Source: Alcanivoracaceae bacterium (GTDB lineage Bacteria > Pseudomonadota > Gammaproteobacteria > Xanthomonadales > Marinicellaceae). From it: DNA of 64,000 nt. Where the stretch lies: NCBI GenBank assembly GCA_016744455.1, contig JADGEI010000004.1, positions 62,001 to 126,000 of the forward strand. Reading direction: 5' to 3'. Made by a program: the position numbers and the translations under genes. The notes beneath the pieces are model-generated. The model was not told the DNA's origin. It saw only the letters and a list, made by a program, of their open reading frames with translations, and ran no database searches. This document shows positions 1-10,702 of this stretch, piece after piece. Each line of letters starts with the position of its first letter. The stretch's first letter is position 1.

Positions 1-2
1 AC

Positions 3-1046
3 TTAGACATCAACACCATACGCTGGTTAGAAGACACTCTAAATTCTCGTAAAGCAACCATGATAATCATCTCTCATGATAGGCACTTTTTAAATTCCGT
101 GTGTACACACATGCTTGATTTAGATTACAATACTTTACGCCAATTCCCTGGCAATTATGATGAGTATATGACTGCAGCTACACAATACCGTGAAAAATTG
201 CAATCGGAAAATGCCAAGAAAAAAGCACAAATTGCAGAATTGAAACACTTTGTTAGCCGTTTCTCTGCCAATGCTTCGAAAGCAAAACAAGCAACCTCTA
301 GACAAAAACAATTAGACAAAATTGAACTGCATCACATCAAACCATCTTCACGAGTCAACCCTTATATCGTCTTTGAACAAGCCAAAAAACTATTCAGAAA
401 CGCTATTACAATCAAAGACATGAGTAAAGGATTTGATGGCCACAACTTATTTAAAGAATTAAGTTTTAATTTAGAAGTAGGTGAAAAATTAGCCATAATT
501 GGTGCCAACGGCATTGGTAAAACGACCCTACTCAATTGTATGACAGAAACTATTGAGTGTGACACAGGCTCAGTTAAATGGTCAGAAAATGCCGATGTTG
601 CTTACTTTAAGCAAGATAACATGGCAGAGTTTAAGGAAAATATTACTGCATTTGATTGGATGATGCAATTCAAACACAAAGATGATGATGAGCAAGCCGT
701 AAGGAGTGTCATGGGACGATTATTGTTTTCAAAAGAAGACTCCAGAAAGAAATTAAATGTGTTATCAGGTGGTGAGAAAGGCCGCATGATGTTTGGTAAA
801 ATTATGTTACAAAAACCTAACATTCTCTTTATGGATGAACCGACCAATCACTTAGACATGGAATCAATTGAATCATTAAATCTTGCACTTGAAAATTACG
901 ATGGAACATTAATTTTTGTATCACATGACAGGCAATTTGTTTCATCCATTGCTACCAGAATCATTGAAATTGGAGAAGGCAAAATTAACGATCATCGTGG
1001 AACTTATCGTGAATTACTAGTTAAACAAGGTGTAGTACACTCTTAA
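3..1046 (+). CDS. ybiT: ABC-F family ATP-binding protein, YbiT-like (5' end lies outside the window)
   Basis: Frame is open from base 3 ([34 protein letters not shown]...); second ABC domain has GANGIGKTT Walker A, LSGGEKGR signature and [17 protein letters not shown]. Confidence 0.85.
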   Translation, partial: LDINTIRWLEDTLNSRKATMIIISHDRHFLNSVCTHMLDLDYNTLRQFPGNYDEYMTAATQYREKLQSENAKKKAQIAELKHFVSRFSANASKAKQATSRQKQLDKIELHHIKPSSRVNPYIVFEQAKKLFRNAITIKDMSKGFDGHNLFKELSFNLEVGEKLAIIGANGIGKTTLLNCMTETIECDTGSVKWSENADVAYFKQDNMAEFKENITAFDWMMQFKHKDDDEQAVRSVMGRLLFSKEDSRKKLNVLSGGEKGRMMFGKIMLQKPNILFMDEPTNHLDMESIESLNLALENYDGTLIFVSHDRQFVSSIATRIIEIGEGKINDHRGTYRELLVKQGVVHS

Positions 1047-1625
1047 GAAACAAATAGAATTATAAAAGCAGGCCAACTGTTTTAATTGTAATGTAACGAA
1101 TATATGGAATGCTGTCAGGCATCAAATCGTGGCAGCATTTACTGAGTATAGTATTTTGTTAGAACACCATTCAATTTATATAAACCCAACCAATTTTTCA
1201 ATTCTCATTTCCCCAAAAATAACCGTAGGGCAACCTAATAATGGGCATGGTTACTTCAAAAGCATCCCTTCCAAATATGTGTGATAGCGCCCAAATAAGT
1301 GTGTCTTACACAGGCGCATCTATAGCAACTGTATCGTCATAGAAATCAAGGTTCTTTTTAGTAAGCATGATGTATTCTCATTAGTTAGATATTAATAGTA
1401 ATTTTCATTCTATATTTAGTGTCATTCAGATAAAAATCCTCTCAACAATCTCAGAAAATTGGTCATATTTAAGAATATTTCTTAACATTATTTCCGCATA
1501 TCTTTAATAAACATTGCTGATCCATTATTTCTCATTTCTATATTAAATAATTCAGTGGCTCGAATTAAATCACTTAATTTTTTGTATCCGTAATTGATTG
1601 ATGAAAAAGACTTTTTGTTATATAT

Positions 1626-2222
1626 TTAATTTGCAACTCTATTTAATATCGCCCAACCATCATCTTCAGACGTCTGCTCTATCGCTCTTCTTAGTAATTT
1701 AACCAATGCAGTATCTTTTCTTAAACTGGCTTTTGATTTCTTTTTTACAGCCGAAGGTTGGGGACTATCTGCTTTTTGTTCTTGTTCGATAACTAGATTT
1801 TCAGTATATATAAAGGGAGAACACGCATCGACAAAAGGTTGAGGAGTTTTCTTTTCTCCAAACCCATAAACAGGTAATCCGCTTTCAAGAATTCTTAAAA
1901 CCAAAGGCGTAAAATCACTGTCACTGGTCATCAAAGCAAAAGCATCAATGTTTTTGGTATATAACAAATCCATCGCATCAATTATCATCGCTGAATCTGT
2001 GGCATTTTTACCTTTCGTGTAGGCAAACTGTTGCATTGGACGAATGGCATGAGCATGTAATCTATCTATCCAACCTGATAAAGTTGGGTTATTCCAATCC
2101 CCATGTGCATGACGCACATTGACCATTCCATATTTTGCCAGTTCTTCGAGAACTCCTTCAATTGAGTTATGGCTGACATTATCGCAATCGATGAGTAATG
2201 CTATTCGTTTTCTTTCTGACAT
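1626..2222 (-). CDS. NYN domain (LabA/PIN-like) protein, apparently truncated inside its C-terminal OST-HTH/LOTUS-like domain
   Basis: Conserved acidic NYN residues (ALLIDCDNV, KNATDSAMIIDAMDLL, MTSDSDFTPLV); after the TAA at 1626-1628 the same frame continues IYNKKSFSSINYGYKKLSDLIRATELFNIEMRNNGSAMFIKDMRK to a stop at 1488. Confidence 0.85.
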   Translation of the reverse strand: MSERKRIALLIDCDNVSHNSIEGVLEELAKYGMVNVRHAHGDWNNPTLSGWIDRLHAHAIRPMQQFAYTKGKNATDSAMIIDAMDLLYTKNIDAFALMTSDSDFTPLVLRILESGLPVYGFGEKKTPQPFVDACSPFIYTENLVIEQEQKADSPQPSAVKKKSKASLRKDTALVKLLRRAIEQTSEDDGWAILNRVAN

Positions 2223-2292
2223 TATGGTTCCGTAGTTTTGAGGTTAATTTTGTTGATACTAATTGTTTAAGCGCTCTAACCCATATAGTTCT

Positions 2293-5200
2293 CTATGTCT
2301 CACTTACTTTAGACTGATATTCACTCACCCAAGATTCAAATTTATTAGTGGTGCTTTTAGTTCGCCTATTCATACTAAACTCATTAAAAATAAAATCAAC
2401 AGGGTCATTGGGTGATTTCTCTAAAGCACTTTTTACCAAGCCATGTCTTTCAGGATACGCAATAGTATTCCACTCTCTAGGAATACCAAACGCATTTGCC
2501 CCACGCCACTGAACAATACTTTCGATATCATCTTTAGATTTCCATACTGTTACTTCACCTGATTGATGTTTCACAATTCCAGCCCACCCGCTTATAATAG
2601 ACTCTATATAATCAAGTTGTTTCTTGGTTGTCCTTGCTAAATTATGTTTCCAACCGATATCAGATACTAACTCATGAAGAGATATTGCACTTTTTTCATC
2701 TAAAATCTCTTTAGCCATTCCATCCAGTGTTTTCTTATAACTGTCTTTAAAGTATTTATTTGCATTAATTACAATTTCATTATTTTGTTCTTCGCCTTCC
2801 TCAAGCTCAAGTTGAGTAAAAGCAACAAACTCTTCTTCCTCATCTTCTTGAGCTAAATCTAAACTCAGCAAGTCATTTAACTGATTGTGTAATTTTTCTA
2901 TAATAGCCTTCTCATCAATAAAGTAATCGGTTGACCAGATTCTCAATAACTTCCAACCTAGATTTTCCAAGATTATATGTCTTACGCGATCTCGATCTCT
3001 TGCTGCAGGGGAACCATGATATGTGGCGCCATCACATTCTATGCCAGCTAAAAACTGGCCAGGCTTATTAGGATGAATAACACCTAGATCAATTCTAAAT
3101 TTACTAACACCAATTTGAGTTTGAACTATCCAGCCTTTCTCTCTTAATGCATATGCAACACTTTCTTCAAAGTAACTATCAAATTGGTCAATACCATAAT
3201 TTGCCTCTGCAGTTTCAGGCAATGCAATTGGGCCTTTTTCTGCATATTCCAAGAAGTATTTAAGATGTTTTACTGCAAGAGCGCTAGTGCGACTTAAATC
3301 AATCATTGTATAATCAAAGCTTGAAAACACATGAATTTCAGTAGTTGCCCTAGTGATTGCGACATTTAGACGCCGTTCACCACCTTGTTTATTAAGTGGA
3401 CCAAAATTCATACTCATAGTCTTGGCTAAAGGCTCTACAGGCCCATATCCTAAACTTATAATAATAATATCTCGTTCATCACCTTGAACTGACTCAAGAT
3501 TTTTAACAAAAATTGGATCGTAGTTTTTATTACCTTGGAAAAATGGTTCTAGATCAGGATACTTGCGCCGGCGATCATCTAAGCAATCTTCTATGCATCT
3601 TTGCTGTTCCGAGTTTAATGTAACAACACCAATAGTGTATTTCTTACGTTTGTCAGATAACCTCTCAACAATATAATCTGCAACAGCATTAGCTTCTTTA
3701 ATATTATTTCTGTTTTTGCCTTTAGAATATAAACCGTCTATTTTGTGCAAGCTTACAGCACTTTCTTTAGTTTCAGCACAAGGGAATGTTACTAATGAGT
3801 TTTCATAATAGTGACTATTTGAAAAGGCAATTAAACTTTCATGGCGGCTTCTATAATGGCCAGTTAATCGATGGTGAGTTAATCGAGCTGATAAAGCCTG
3901 ATCTAAAATACTTTCTAAATCAGCTTCATCAGTTAAATCGTCAGAACTGCTTTTTGAAAAGAAATTTGTTGGAGGCATCTGTTTAGGATCACCAACAATT
4001 ATAACATTTTTACCTCTGGCAATCGTACCAACAGCATCCCAAACAGTAATCTGTGAGGCTTCATCAAAGACCACTAAATCAAAAGCATTAAAATGAGCAG
4101 GTAAAAATTGGGAAACAGAAAGCGGTGACATCATAAAACATGGCGTAAGGTGAAGTAGCTTTTCACCCATTTCAGTTATCAGTTTTCTGATAGGTTTATG
4201 ATTGCTTTTTTTATGAAATTCTTTAGAAAGAACACCATACTCAGCAGGAGATTGAGGCGAATTTGGATCAGGAGTACCAGCCGCAACTATCGACGAGATA
4301 TACTCCGCAGTTGTTGTCGCGACTAATACATCTAGATCTCTAAATTCTTCAATCAAATTTTCATGTTGTGATGTTCTGAAAGTTCTTAAAGCATCTGAGC
4401 GGTCAATCAGTATAGGTGCTAACCAAGCACATAAAGCATTTGTTGTTTGGTGTACCGCATCTTCAGCTTTAATTTCTCGACCTTCTAAACATGTAATAAC
4501 ACTATGGAGGCCTTTACTGCTGGCGACCTTCTTAGCTTCAAGCCAATTACACCAAACATTGATTTTCGGCTCTAATGAAATTACTTCATCACAAGAGTGA
4601 ATAAATTCAGGTATTGTACTGTCTACTGCAGCAGTCCCTCCAAGAGCTTTGAAAGCATCAATATCCTTCTTAAATTCAGAATAACTTTCTGAGTAATTAT
4701 CACTGACTGTTGCTAAAGCAGATGACTGATAGAATTCGAAGTTATCTACAACTTTTTCCTTTAAATTACTGATTAGTGCCGATGGGTTAGATAGTCTTCC
4801 CGCAACTTTTCTTGTGATATTAAACAATCCTATAGATTCCTTATACTTAGAACTTAAATGTTCACCAGAAGTATCCCACCCTTGCCATATTTTATCTTGT
4901 TCAAAGTCACTAATGTACTTAGTCACTTTTTGTGCAGTACTATTTATCTCATTTAACAATGATAATTCTTCAAATGTTATTTCACCATGTACACCAGCTA
5001 TATTTAATGCTTTTATGATTTTTCTTTTTGCAAACCATTTCAACGGCCAAATTTTTTGTTGTGCTATTTGAAATGATGTAAGCCAGTCTGATGTAGAATG
5101 GCTAGATATTTTATCAAGTGCAAATTTTAGTTTAGAATTACTGAATAGCTCATCAGTTATTGTCTTATATTTGGTTAATAACTTTAGTTTTCCAATTTCA

Positions 5201-8064
5201 TCTCTAGCACTTTGTTTATAAACAAAACTTAATTGAGATGTTTTTTGTTCAATTAAAGAAGAAACTAATACATATAATTCCGAGTAGTTTTCATTGTATT
5301 CATCTATATCTGTCAACTGTAATAAATCAACTACTTCGGCAAAGTGTTTTCTTAATATTTGAGTTGAATTTTTAACTTTCTTGATTGCTAAAATCAACTT
5401 TGATTGCCAAGCATGTGACCAGTTATCATTTTGAATAATGGATAAATCAGAAAGGTTTAAATTTTCTATATCAGAAAATGCTAAACCTAACTTTTTAGCC
5501 GTATCATATAAATCATCTAAGTCTTCCTTTGAGCCAACGTGAGAGTTTTCATAAGAGTCTCCCCACCCAAGGTTTACTTTTGTAATATCTTTATATCTAA
5601 CATACCTAGATATTGCTTGTCTTGGTGTTATACCTAGAGACGATTCTTTATGAAGTTCATTAACATAAGCATTTAAACTTTTACGCATGTTAAACAACTT
5701 ATCTGCATTCTCACTCCAATCTTTACTAGAAGCAGTCTCGCGTGTAGACCATGACTTTTTGAGTTGTTCTAAGATTGCTCTTTTATTGGCTTTTTTACTA
5801 TGAAGCTCTAAGCATAAGTGATCTAAACCAATTTTATGAAGACGACTATAAACAACGTTCAATGCAGCCATTTTCTCTGCAACAAATAAAACTTTTTTAC
5901 CTTTAGCTAAGTTATGACAAATGATATTTGCTATTGTTTCTGACTTACCAGTACCAGGAGGGCCTTCTAAAACAAAATCCTGAGTTTTTGTTGACGCATC
6001 TATAGCGACTAATTGAGAACTATCAGCATTTAATGGGGCAAAAACATCAGTAGGCTTTAGTAAATTATCTACGTCATTTTGGTCTATAAATTGAACATCT
6101 TGCTCATAAGTCTTTTGAGGGTTATCGACTAAATGCTTAACAAACATGTTAGATTTTAAATCGTTAACTCTATCTTTTAAATCCTTCCACATTAAGTACT
6201 TTGCAAATGAAAAGGTACTTAAAACAAGCTCTTCTACAACTTCAAAACCTTTAATGTCTTTAATTTTATCCCTGACGAACGTCCAAATTACATCTACATC
6301 AATTCCACTTTCATCTTTAGGTAATTCTTCATTTAATCGAGATAAGTCAACTTCGTAATCGTTTTGTAAGAATTCTATCAAGGTAGCATTGAAAATAGGG
6401 TCTTCTCCATCTCTTTGTTTAATTTTGATTTTTGATCGAGCACTTTTTCTTATTAACTCCGCAGGCAAAAGGATTAGAGGTGCCTGAAACGTTCTGTCGC
6501 TTTCAGGTGTTTCCTTCCATTTAAGCATACCAACAGCAAGGAAAAGAGTATTGGAACCTCCTTCTTCAATATCATTTTTTGATTTTCGGTATAAAGAAAG
6601 TAAGTTTTTTTCTAATTTTTTAGAAGAGTTATTCGCGATTAATATATTGCTTTTTAATTGTTCTTTTGCAAATTCTGTTTGTAAATCATTGCCCACTTTA
6701 AATTTAAAAAGTTCTTTATCTCGTGCTTCATTGGCATAAGGAGTATCACCAGCCGTAATAAAATCAAAACTTTGATTTGAAGCCAACTCATCCTCTAACG
6801 AAGCGATATCAGGACAAAATAATTTAACTGCAACAGCTGACTTAGATAAGTTTAAGAGCCTATTTCTTTTTGTGAGATCAAGTAGTTTCCTTTGCCACTG
6901 TTCTACTCGCCCATCTGGCGTATCTATATCAGGAAGTTCCTCCTTTCTAACTGGAGGTAGTGGCGGAGCAACGGGTAAAATTTGAACCTTGGTATTGGCC
7001 TCGTTCAATTCTGCTGAAATAGAGTTATCCCCTATTGTAGGAATTGGTTTTATTTGCCTTTTTCTTGCTTGCGTTAAATCAATTGCATAGACAAACTTAT
7101 CTTCAGAGTCCTCTAAAATTATTTGATCAGCATGTTCAATCGCTTGACCAAAAGTAATAGGCGAATCAGAAGTAGCCAATGTCGTTTCAAATAGCACTAA
7201 GTCTTTTGATGCCACACGTTTTCGAATATCCATTGAATCGTCATTAGTGAGTAAAGAAAAGCATTCATCAATTAGCCAAACGCCACAACACGCATGATTA
7301 TCAGTAATAGCGATAATTGAATTTAATCCAATATGCTCTAGACAAGCTGAAAATAATAATGACAAATCTAAGCAAGCCGCAGTTTTATGATTTTTTATTT
7401 CATTAGGCAACCTAATTCTTTGACCAGAATAAGCAAAGCTAGCAGGCGGATTAACATAAGCTATCGACTCATTTGAAATCACATTCCACAATGCAGCAGC
7501 CATTAGATAAGGTCGTTCCCTCGTTTCTGATTGATACCCATCTAATCTAGATTCATGCCCTGCGGACTTCATTATATCGGATGATTTTTTTACCAGTTCC
7601 GATATGTAATTTGCATTGGGGCAAGAAAAAGCCGCAAGTAATTCAGCCATTCTTTCCTCACCACCCCAGTAATTTTTAGGCAGTAAATTTGTTTGGTAAG
7701 TTTGTTTTGCAATTACCACATCAGAGCTATAGAGAGTGAAATTCAAATTAATTTCAATTTGCTCAGTTAATGCATCTAAATATTCGTTTGATATTTTAAG
7801 CAGTCGTTTTTGTAATAAGAGTGTATGACCAGCCTCAAGTGAGTCCACATGCCATTCTTCAGGGGAGAAAACTTTTGGATCAGAAGTTAATACGAGTTTT
7901 AAATCTGTATAAGTTTTGTGGGAAATATCAGGATCAATTGTTTTTGAACAATTCAATTCAAGAGATGTAATTAGTGGGTAGTGATTTTGCTGAAATGCAA
8001 AAGAGTACACTTTAGCTATTTCTGCATTAATGTTTAATTTTTCCATTGTTTTCTCTTGGCTCAT
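2293..8064 (-). CDS. Giant DUF4011 / SF1 helicase / Vsr-like (DUF559/MTES_1575-type) endonuclease / DUF3320 protein, predicted defence
   Basis: GPPGTGKSETIANI Walker A, VVFDEASQ Walker B, VGDPKQMPPTNFF, VQGDERDIIIISLGYGP, LNVAITRA; REase-like FRIDLGVIHP...AGIECDGATYHGSPAARDRDRVRHIILENLGWKLLRIWSTDYF; N-terminal RQRKLLDLTKRNRLLNL-type DUF4011 motif. Confidence 0.88.
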   Translation of the reverse strand: MSQEKTMEKLNINAEIAKVYSFAFQQNHYPLITSLELNCSKTIDPDISHKTYTDLKLVLTSDPKVFSPEEWHVDSLEAGHTLLLQKRLLKISNEYLDALTEQIEINLNFTLYSSDVVIAKQTYQTNLLPKNYWGGEERMAELLAAFSCPNANYISELVKKSSDIMKSAGHESRLDGYQSETRERPYLMAAALWNVISNESIAYVNPPASFAYSGQRIRLPNEIKNHKTAACLDLSLLFSACLEHIGLNSIIAITDNHACCGVWLIDECFSLLTNDDSMDIRKRVASKDLVLFETTLATSDSPITFGQAIEHADQIILEDSEDKFVYAIDLTQARKRQIKPIPTIGDNSISAELNEANTKVQILPVAPPLPPVRKEELPDIDTPDGRVEQWQRKLLDLTKRNRLLNLSKSAVAVKLFCPDIASLEDELASNQSFDFITAGDTPYANEARDKELFKFKVGNDLQTEFAKEQLKSNILIANNSSKKLEKNLLSLYRKSKNDIEEGGSNTLFLAVGMLKWKETPESDRTFQAPLILLPAELIRKSARSKIKIKQRDGEDPIFNATLIEFLQNDYEVDLSRLNEELPKDESGIDVDVIWTFVRDKIKDIKGFEVVEELVLSTFSFAKYLMWKDLKDRVNDLKSNMFVKHLVDNPQKTYEQDVQFIDQNDVDNLLKPTDVFAPLNADSSQLVAIDASTKTQDFVLEGPPGTGKSETIANIICHNLAKGKKVLFVAEKMAALNVVYSRLHKIGLDHLCLELHSKKANKRAILEQLKKSWSTRETASSKDWSENADKLFNMRKSLNAYVNELHKESSLGITPRQAISRYVRYKDITKVNLGWGDSYENSHVGSKEDLDDLYDTAKKLGLAFSDIENLNLSDLSIIQNDNWSHAWQSKLILAIKKVKNSTQILRKHFAEVVDLLQLTDIDEYNENYSELYVLVSSLIEQKTSQLSFVYKQSARDEIGKLKLLTKYKTITDELFSNSKLKFALDKISSHSTSDWLTSFQIAQQKIWPLKWFAKRKIIKALNIAGVHGEITFEELSLLNEINSTAQKVTKYISDFEQDKIWQGWDTSGEHLSSKYKESIGLFNITRKVAGRLSNPSALISNLKEKVVDNFEFYQSSALATVSDNYSESYSEFKKDIDAFKALGGTAAVDSTIPEFIHSCDEVISLEPKINVWCNWLEAKKVASSKGLHSVITCLEGREIKAEDAVHQTTNALCAWLAPILIDRSDALRTFRTSQHENLIEEFRDLDVLVATTTAEYISSIVAAGTPDPNSPQSPAEYGVLSKEFHKKSNHKPIRKLITEMGEKLLHLTPCFMMSPLSVSQFLPAHFNAFDLVVFDEASQITVWDAVGTIARGKNVIIVGDPKQMPPTNFFSKSSSDDLTDEADLESILDQALSARLTHHRLTGHYRSRHESLIAFSNSHYYENSLVTFPCAETKESAVSLHKIDGLYSKGKNRNNIKEANAVADYIVERLSDKRKKYTIGVVTLNSEQQRCIEDCLDDRRRKYPDLEPFFQGNKNYDPIFVKNLESVQGDERDIIIISLGYGPVEPLAKTMSMNFGPLNKQGGERRLNVAITRATTEIHVFSSFDYTMIDLSRTSALAVKHLKYFLEYAEKGPIALPETAEANYGIDQFDSYFEESVAYALREKGWIVQTQIGVSKFRIDLGVIHPNKPGQFLAGIECDGATYHGSPAARDRDRVRHIILENLGWKLLRIWSTDYFIDEKAIIEKLHNQLNDLLSLDLAQEDEEEEFVAFTQLELEEGEEQNNEIVINANKYFKDSYKKTLDGMAKEILDEKSAISLHELVSDIGWKHNLARTTKKQLDYIESIISGWAGIVKHQSGEVTVWKSKDDIESIVQWRGANAFGIPREWNTIAYPERHGLVKSALEKSPNDPVDFIFNEFSMNRRTKSTTNKFESWVSEYQSKVSET

Positions 8065-8362
8065 TTCTCTTCCCAGATATTTTTTTTATAATTTTTTTAT
8101 AATATTATTAAAATACTTATCTCATATAATAGTCTAACTCAATCGTATATTCTCTAGAAAGAATACTACCACTTTAAGTACTTACATATTATTCGTTAAA
8201 TACTCATATCCACATCCTACTAATAAATATATCGTCATAATGTGTTACTTTTCAAATTAATCTCTCAGTTGTATTGAGTACTAATGACTTTGTCTCCGTT
8301 GATTGGTTATATTAATAGACTTTTCTACTTTTAAACACTATTGCTTCTCAAGGGTATTACAG

Positions 8363-10702
8363 CTAATTTAGAGCTAGGTTTTGCATATGAATAGACTTGG
8401 ATTTTAATCCTGCTCGCATATGTCTATAACGTAAATAATCAGCGACTTCTTGCTCATGTGTTGAGATAATCACCTGCCTATCTTTTAATTCAACTCTTAA
8501 AAGGTCACTCAATGAAGCAATATTAATTTCATCCATAGACTGTGTAGGATCATCAATAAGAACAAACGATGTGTTAGCATATTTACGATTTAACGATAAG
8601 AAAAAAGCCAATGTAAGTGCAGCCACTTGCCCACTACTTATGGATAATACAGCATCATATGATGTCCCATCAGCTGTAAAGAAACTCAAGCTCTTATTTT
8701 TATTCCCAACTTTCTTCTCCGCAGTATCTATAAACATACCTAGGCCACTCTGATAGTTCTGTATCAACCTTCCACTGTATATATGAAATAGAGATTCAAT
8801 TTGACCCAAGGTTTCACTTGAATATTCGTTCTTGGTTTTTGTGGCTATTCCTGATATTTTATCCAGATCAGCTACTAGTTCATCAACCACAAACTTTTCA
8901 TCTTTGCATTTATGTTGTTTTTTAAGAGTTGATTCAAGTTCGTTATTTATAAATTGGTAATAGTGAAATTGTATGTAGCTTTTTTTAGCTAAAACATCTG
9001 ATATTAATACTTTCTCTACCCCCTCTACATTGTTGAAATTATTAACAAAGAGAGTAATAGCTCCATCCAACAAAACATCACTTTCATTTTTCCTCAGGGA
9101 AAGCACTTTCATTTTGATGTTATCAAAACGAGCCTGCTGTGTGGCATTATCTTCGGCATAGTCATCTTCAAAATTAATATTATGATACTTGAGCCTATCT
9201 ACGATACTCTGAATAGCTTCTATCTTGTTTTTGTTTTCTTCCAGATCCTTAAAAAGGGCGAGATTAAAACTTGACTCAGTCGTTTTCTGTTTTGATAATA
9301 TCGAAGCCATACATGACTTTTTTAATTCTCCAAGTTGTTTTATACAGATTCTAAATTCTGAATTTTTTTGGTCAATAAATAATCTAATACTTTCAGACCT
9401 CAATTCAATAGCTTCGAGTAATAACACATTTTGATTATAGTCAAAACCACATAATGGGCATTCGTGACTTTGTTCTTTTAACTCGGAGAGCTTTTCCATG
9501 AGTGATTTTCTTATTAAATCTATCTCCGTTATTTTCTTTACGGATCCATCGATTCCTTTCACAAGCGAATCTCGTTTAACAATTTTTTCGCGAAGCTCTT
9601 CTATTTTATCACTTTCTAAATCCTGCAAGAAAGTCAAATGTTCCAACCTGATATCTAGCTCTCCCAAAGCTAGAGTTTCACGTTGTTTTTCAAAAGCCTT
9701 AATAGCTGTATTCTTCTCCACCAAATCATTATGACGGTCAAGGTATGGACCAATTCTTATAGCATCAACGAAATGGATTTTTTTAACAAAATTTGATATC
9801 AACTCATTCTTTAAACGCAAGTCAACTTCTCTAATATTAATTACTATGTTTTCAAGTAGAGCTAATTTGTTCATGAGTGAATTGAAATCAGCATACGACG
9901 CACTGACAATTGGCTTTTTTTTGTCCCACTGTTCGATAAGCTTTGTTAATCCAAGCCTCTTATATTGGGTTGATGGTAATTCCTCACCGATCCTTTGTTT
10001 CAGGATGTCAATGTCTTTCTGGTATCCACTATAAATTGTGCTAAGCTCTTTTGACTTAGCCTTAGTACTAGTAAGTAACTCCTTATTTCTAAAAATTTTC
10101 TCTTCGATTTCATCTAGTTTGATCAAGTGAGATATTTGTTCAAAACGCGACTTATTGTCAATACTTTCATCAGGAACAATAATTGGATTATTTTCCTGGG
10201 ACATATAATTTAAGATTGAATAATTATTTAGAAAATATTCACCAAAAACACTTTTAAGGTAACTATCTTCATCAACAATGAACTCACCTTCATCAACACT
10301 CGTATTGAAAGACTCTAATAAAAATAGCTTAAAGATACTAAACTCTCTTGGTTTATGATTTTTCTTATTATCAAGTTCAATTTTAGAAGCTCTTCGCATT
10401 AATATTATTACTTCATCACCTCTTTTAAACTCTGCTTTTATAGCAACGTCTCCACTTGATTTGTTATGTCGATAAAGATTCTTTTCATACTGCCTATTAG
10501 ACGCTATATTAATAGCTTTGGCTAATGCCTTGATTCTTGGAATTGCACCACAAAATAGTAATTGTAAAGCATCAAAAATAGTAGTCTTCCCGAATCCATT
10601 TGGACCATCAAATACGACAAGATCGAATTCAAAATTTTCGTCAAACTTCTCAAAAATCTTGAAGTTATTAATACTTAACCTACTTAGTTTCCATTTTTCC
10701 AC
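8363..10702 (-). CDS. SMC/Rad50-like ABC ATPase of a Lamassu/ABC-3C-type system (LmuB/DdmC-like)
   Basis: Walker A GPNGFGKTTIFDALQLLF, coiled coils, zinc hook CPLCGFDYN, SSGQ signature, Walker B FVLIDDPTQSMD. Start moved from the TTG at 10720 to a GTG at 10702 because AAGGAG lies 7 nt upstream of that GTG. Confidence 0.85.
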   Translation of the reverse strand: MEKWKLSRLSINNFKIFEKFDENFEFDLVVFDGPNGFGKTTIFDALQLLFCGAIPRIKALAKAINIASNRQYEKNLYRHNKSSGDVAIKAEFKRGDEVIILMRRASKIELDNKKNHKPREFSIFKLFLLESFNTSVDEGEFIVDEDSYLKSVFGEYFLNNYSILNYMSQENNPIIVPDESIDNKSRFEQISHLIKLDEIEEKIFRNKELLTSTKAKSKELSTIYSGYQKDIDILKQRIGEELPSTQYKRLGLTKLIEQWDKKKPIVSASYADFNSLMNKLALLENIVINIREVDLRLKNELISNFVKKIHFVDAIRIGPYLDRHNDLVEKNTAIKAFEKQRETLALGELDIRLEHLTFLQDLESDKIEELREKIVKRDSLVKGIDGSVKKITEIDLIRKSLMEKLSELKEQSHECPLCGFDYNQNVLLLEAIELRSESIRLFIDQKNSEFRICIKQLGELKKSCMASILSKQKTTESSFNLALFKDLEENKNKIEAIQSIVDRLKYHNINFEDDYAEDNATQQARFDNIKMKVLSLRKNESDVLLDGAITLFVNNFNNVEGVEKVLISDVLAKKSYIQFHYYQFINNELESTLKKQHKCKDEKFVVDELVADLDKISGIATKTKNEYSSETLGQIESLFHIYSGRLIQNYQSGLGMFIDTAEKKVGNKNKSLSFFTADGTSYDAVLSISSGQVAALTLAFFLSLNRKYANTSFVLIDDPTQSMDEINIASLSDLLRVELKDRQVIISTHEQEVADYLRYRHMRAGLKSKSIHMQNLALN

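Noticed and set aside
1626-2222. Genetic-code reassignment of TAA as an explanation for the in-frame stop
   Set aside because: Many core genes in the window (for example the ABC-F, mmsA and gsp genes) use normal stop codons including TAA, so a local mutation or readthrough is far more likely.
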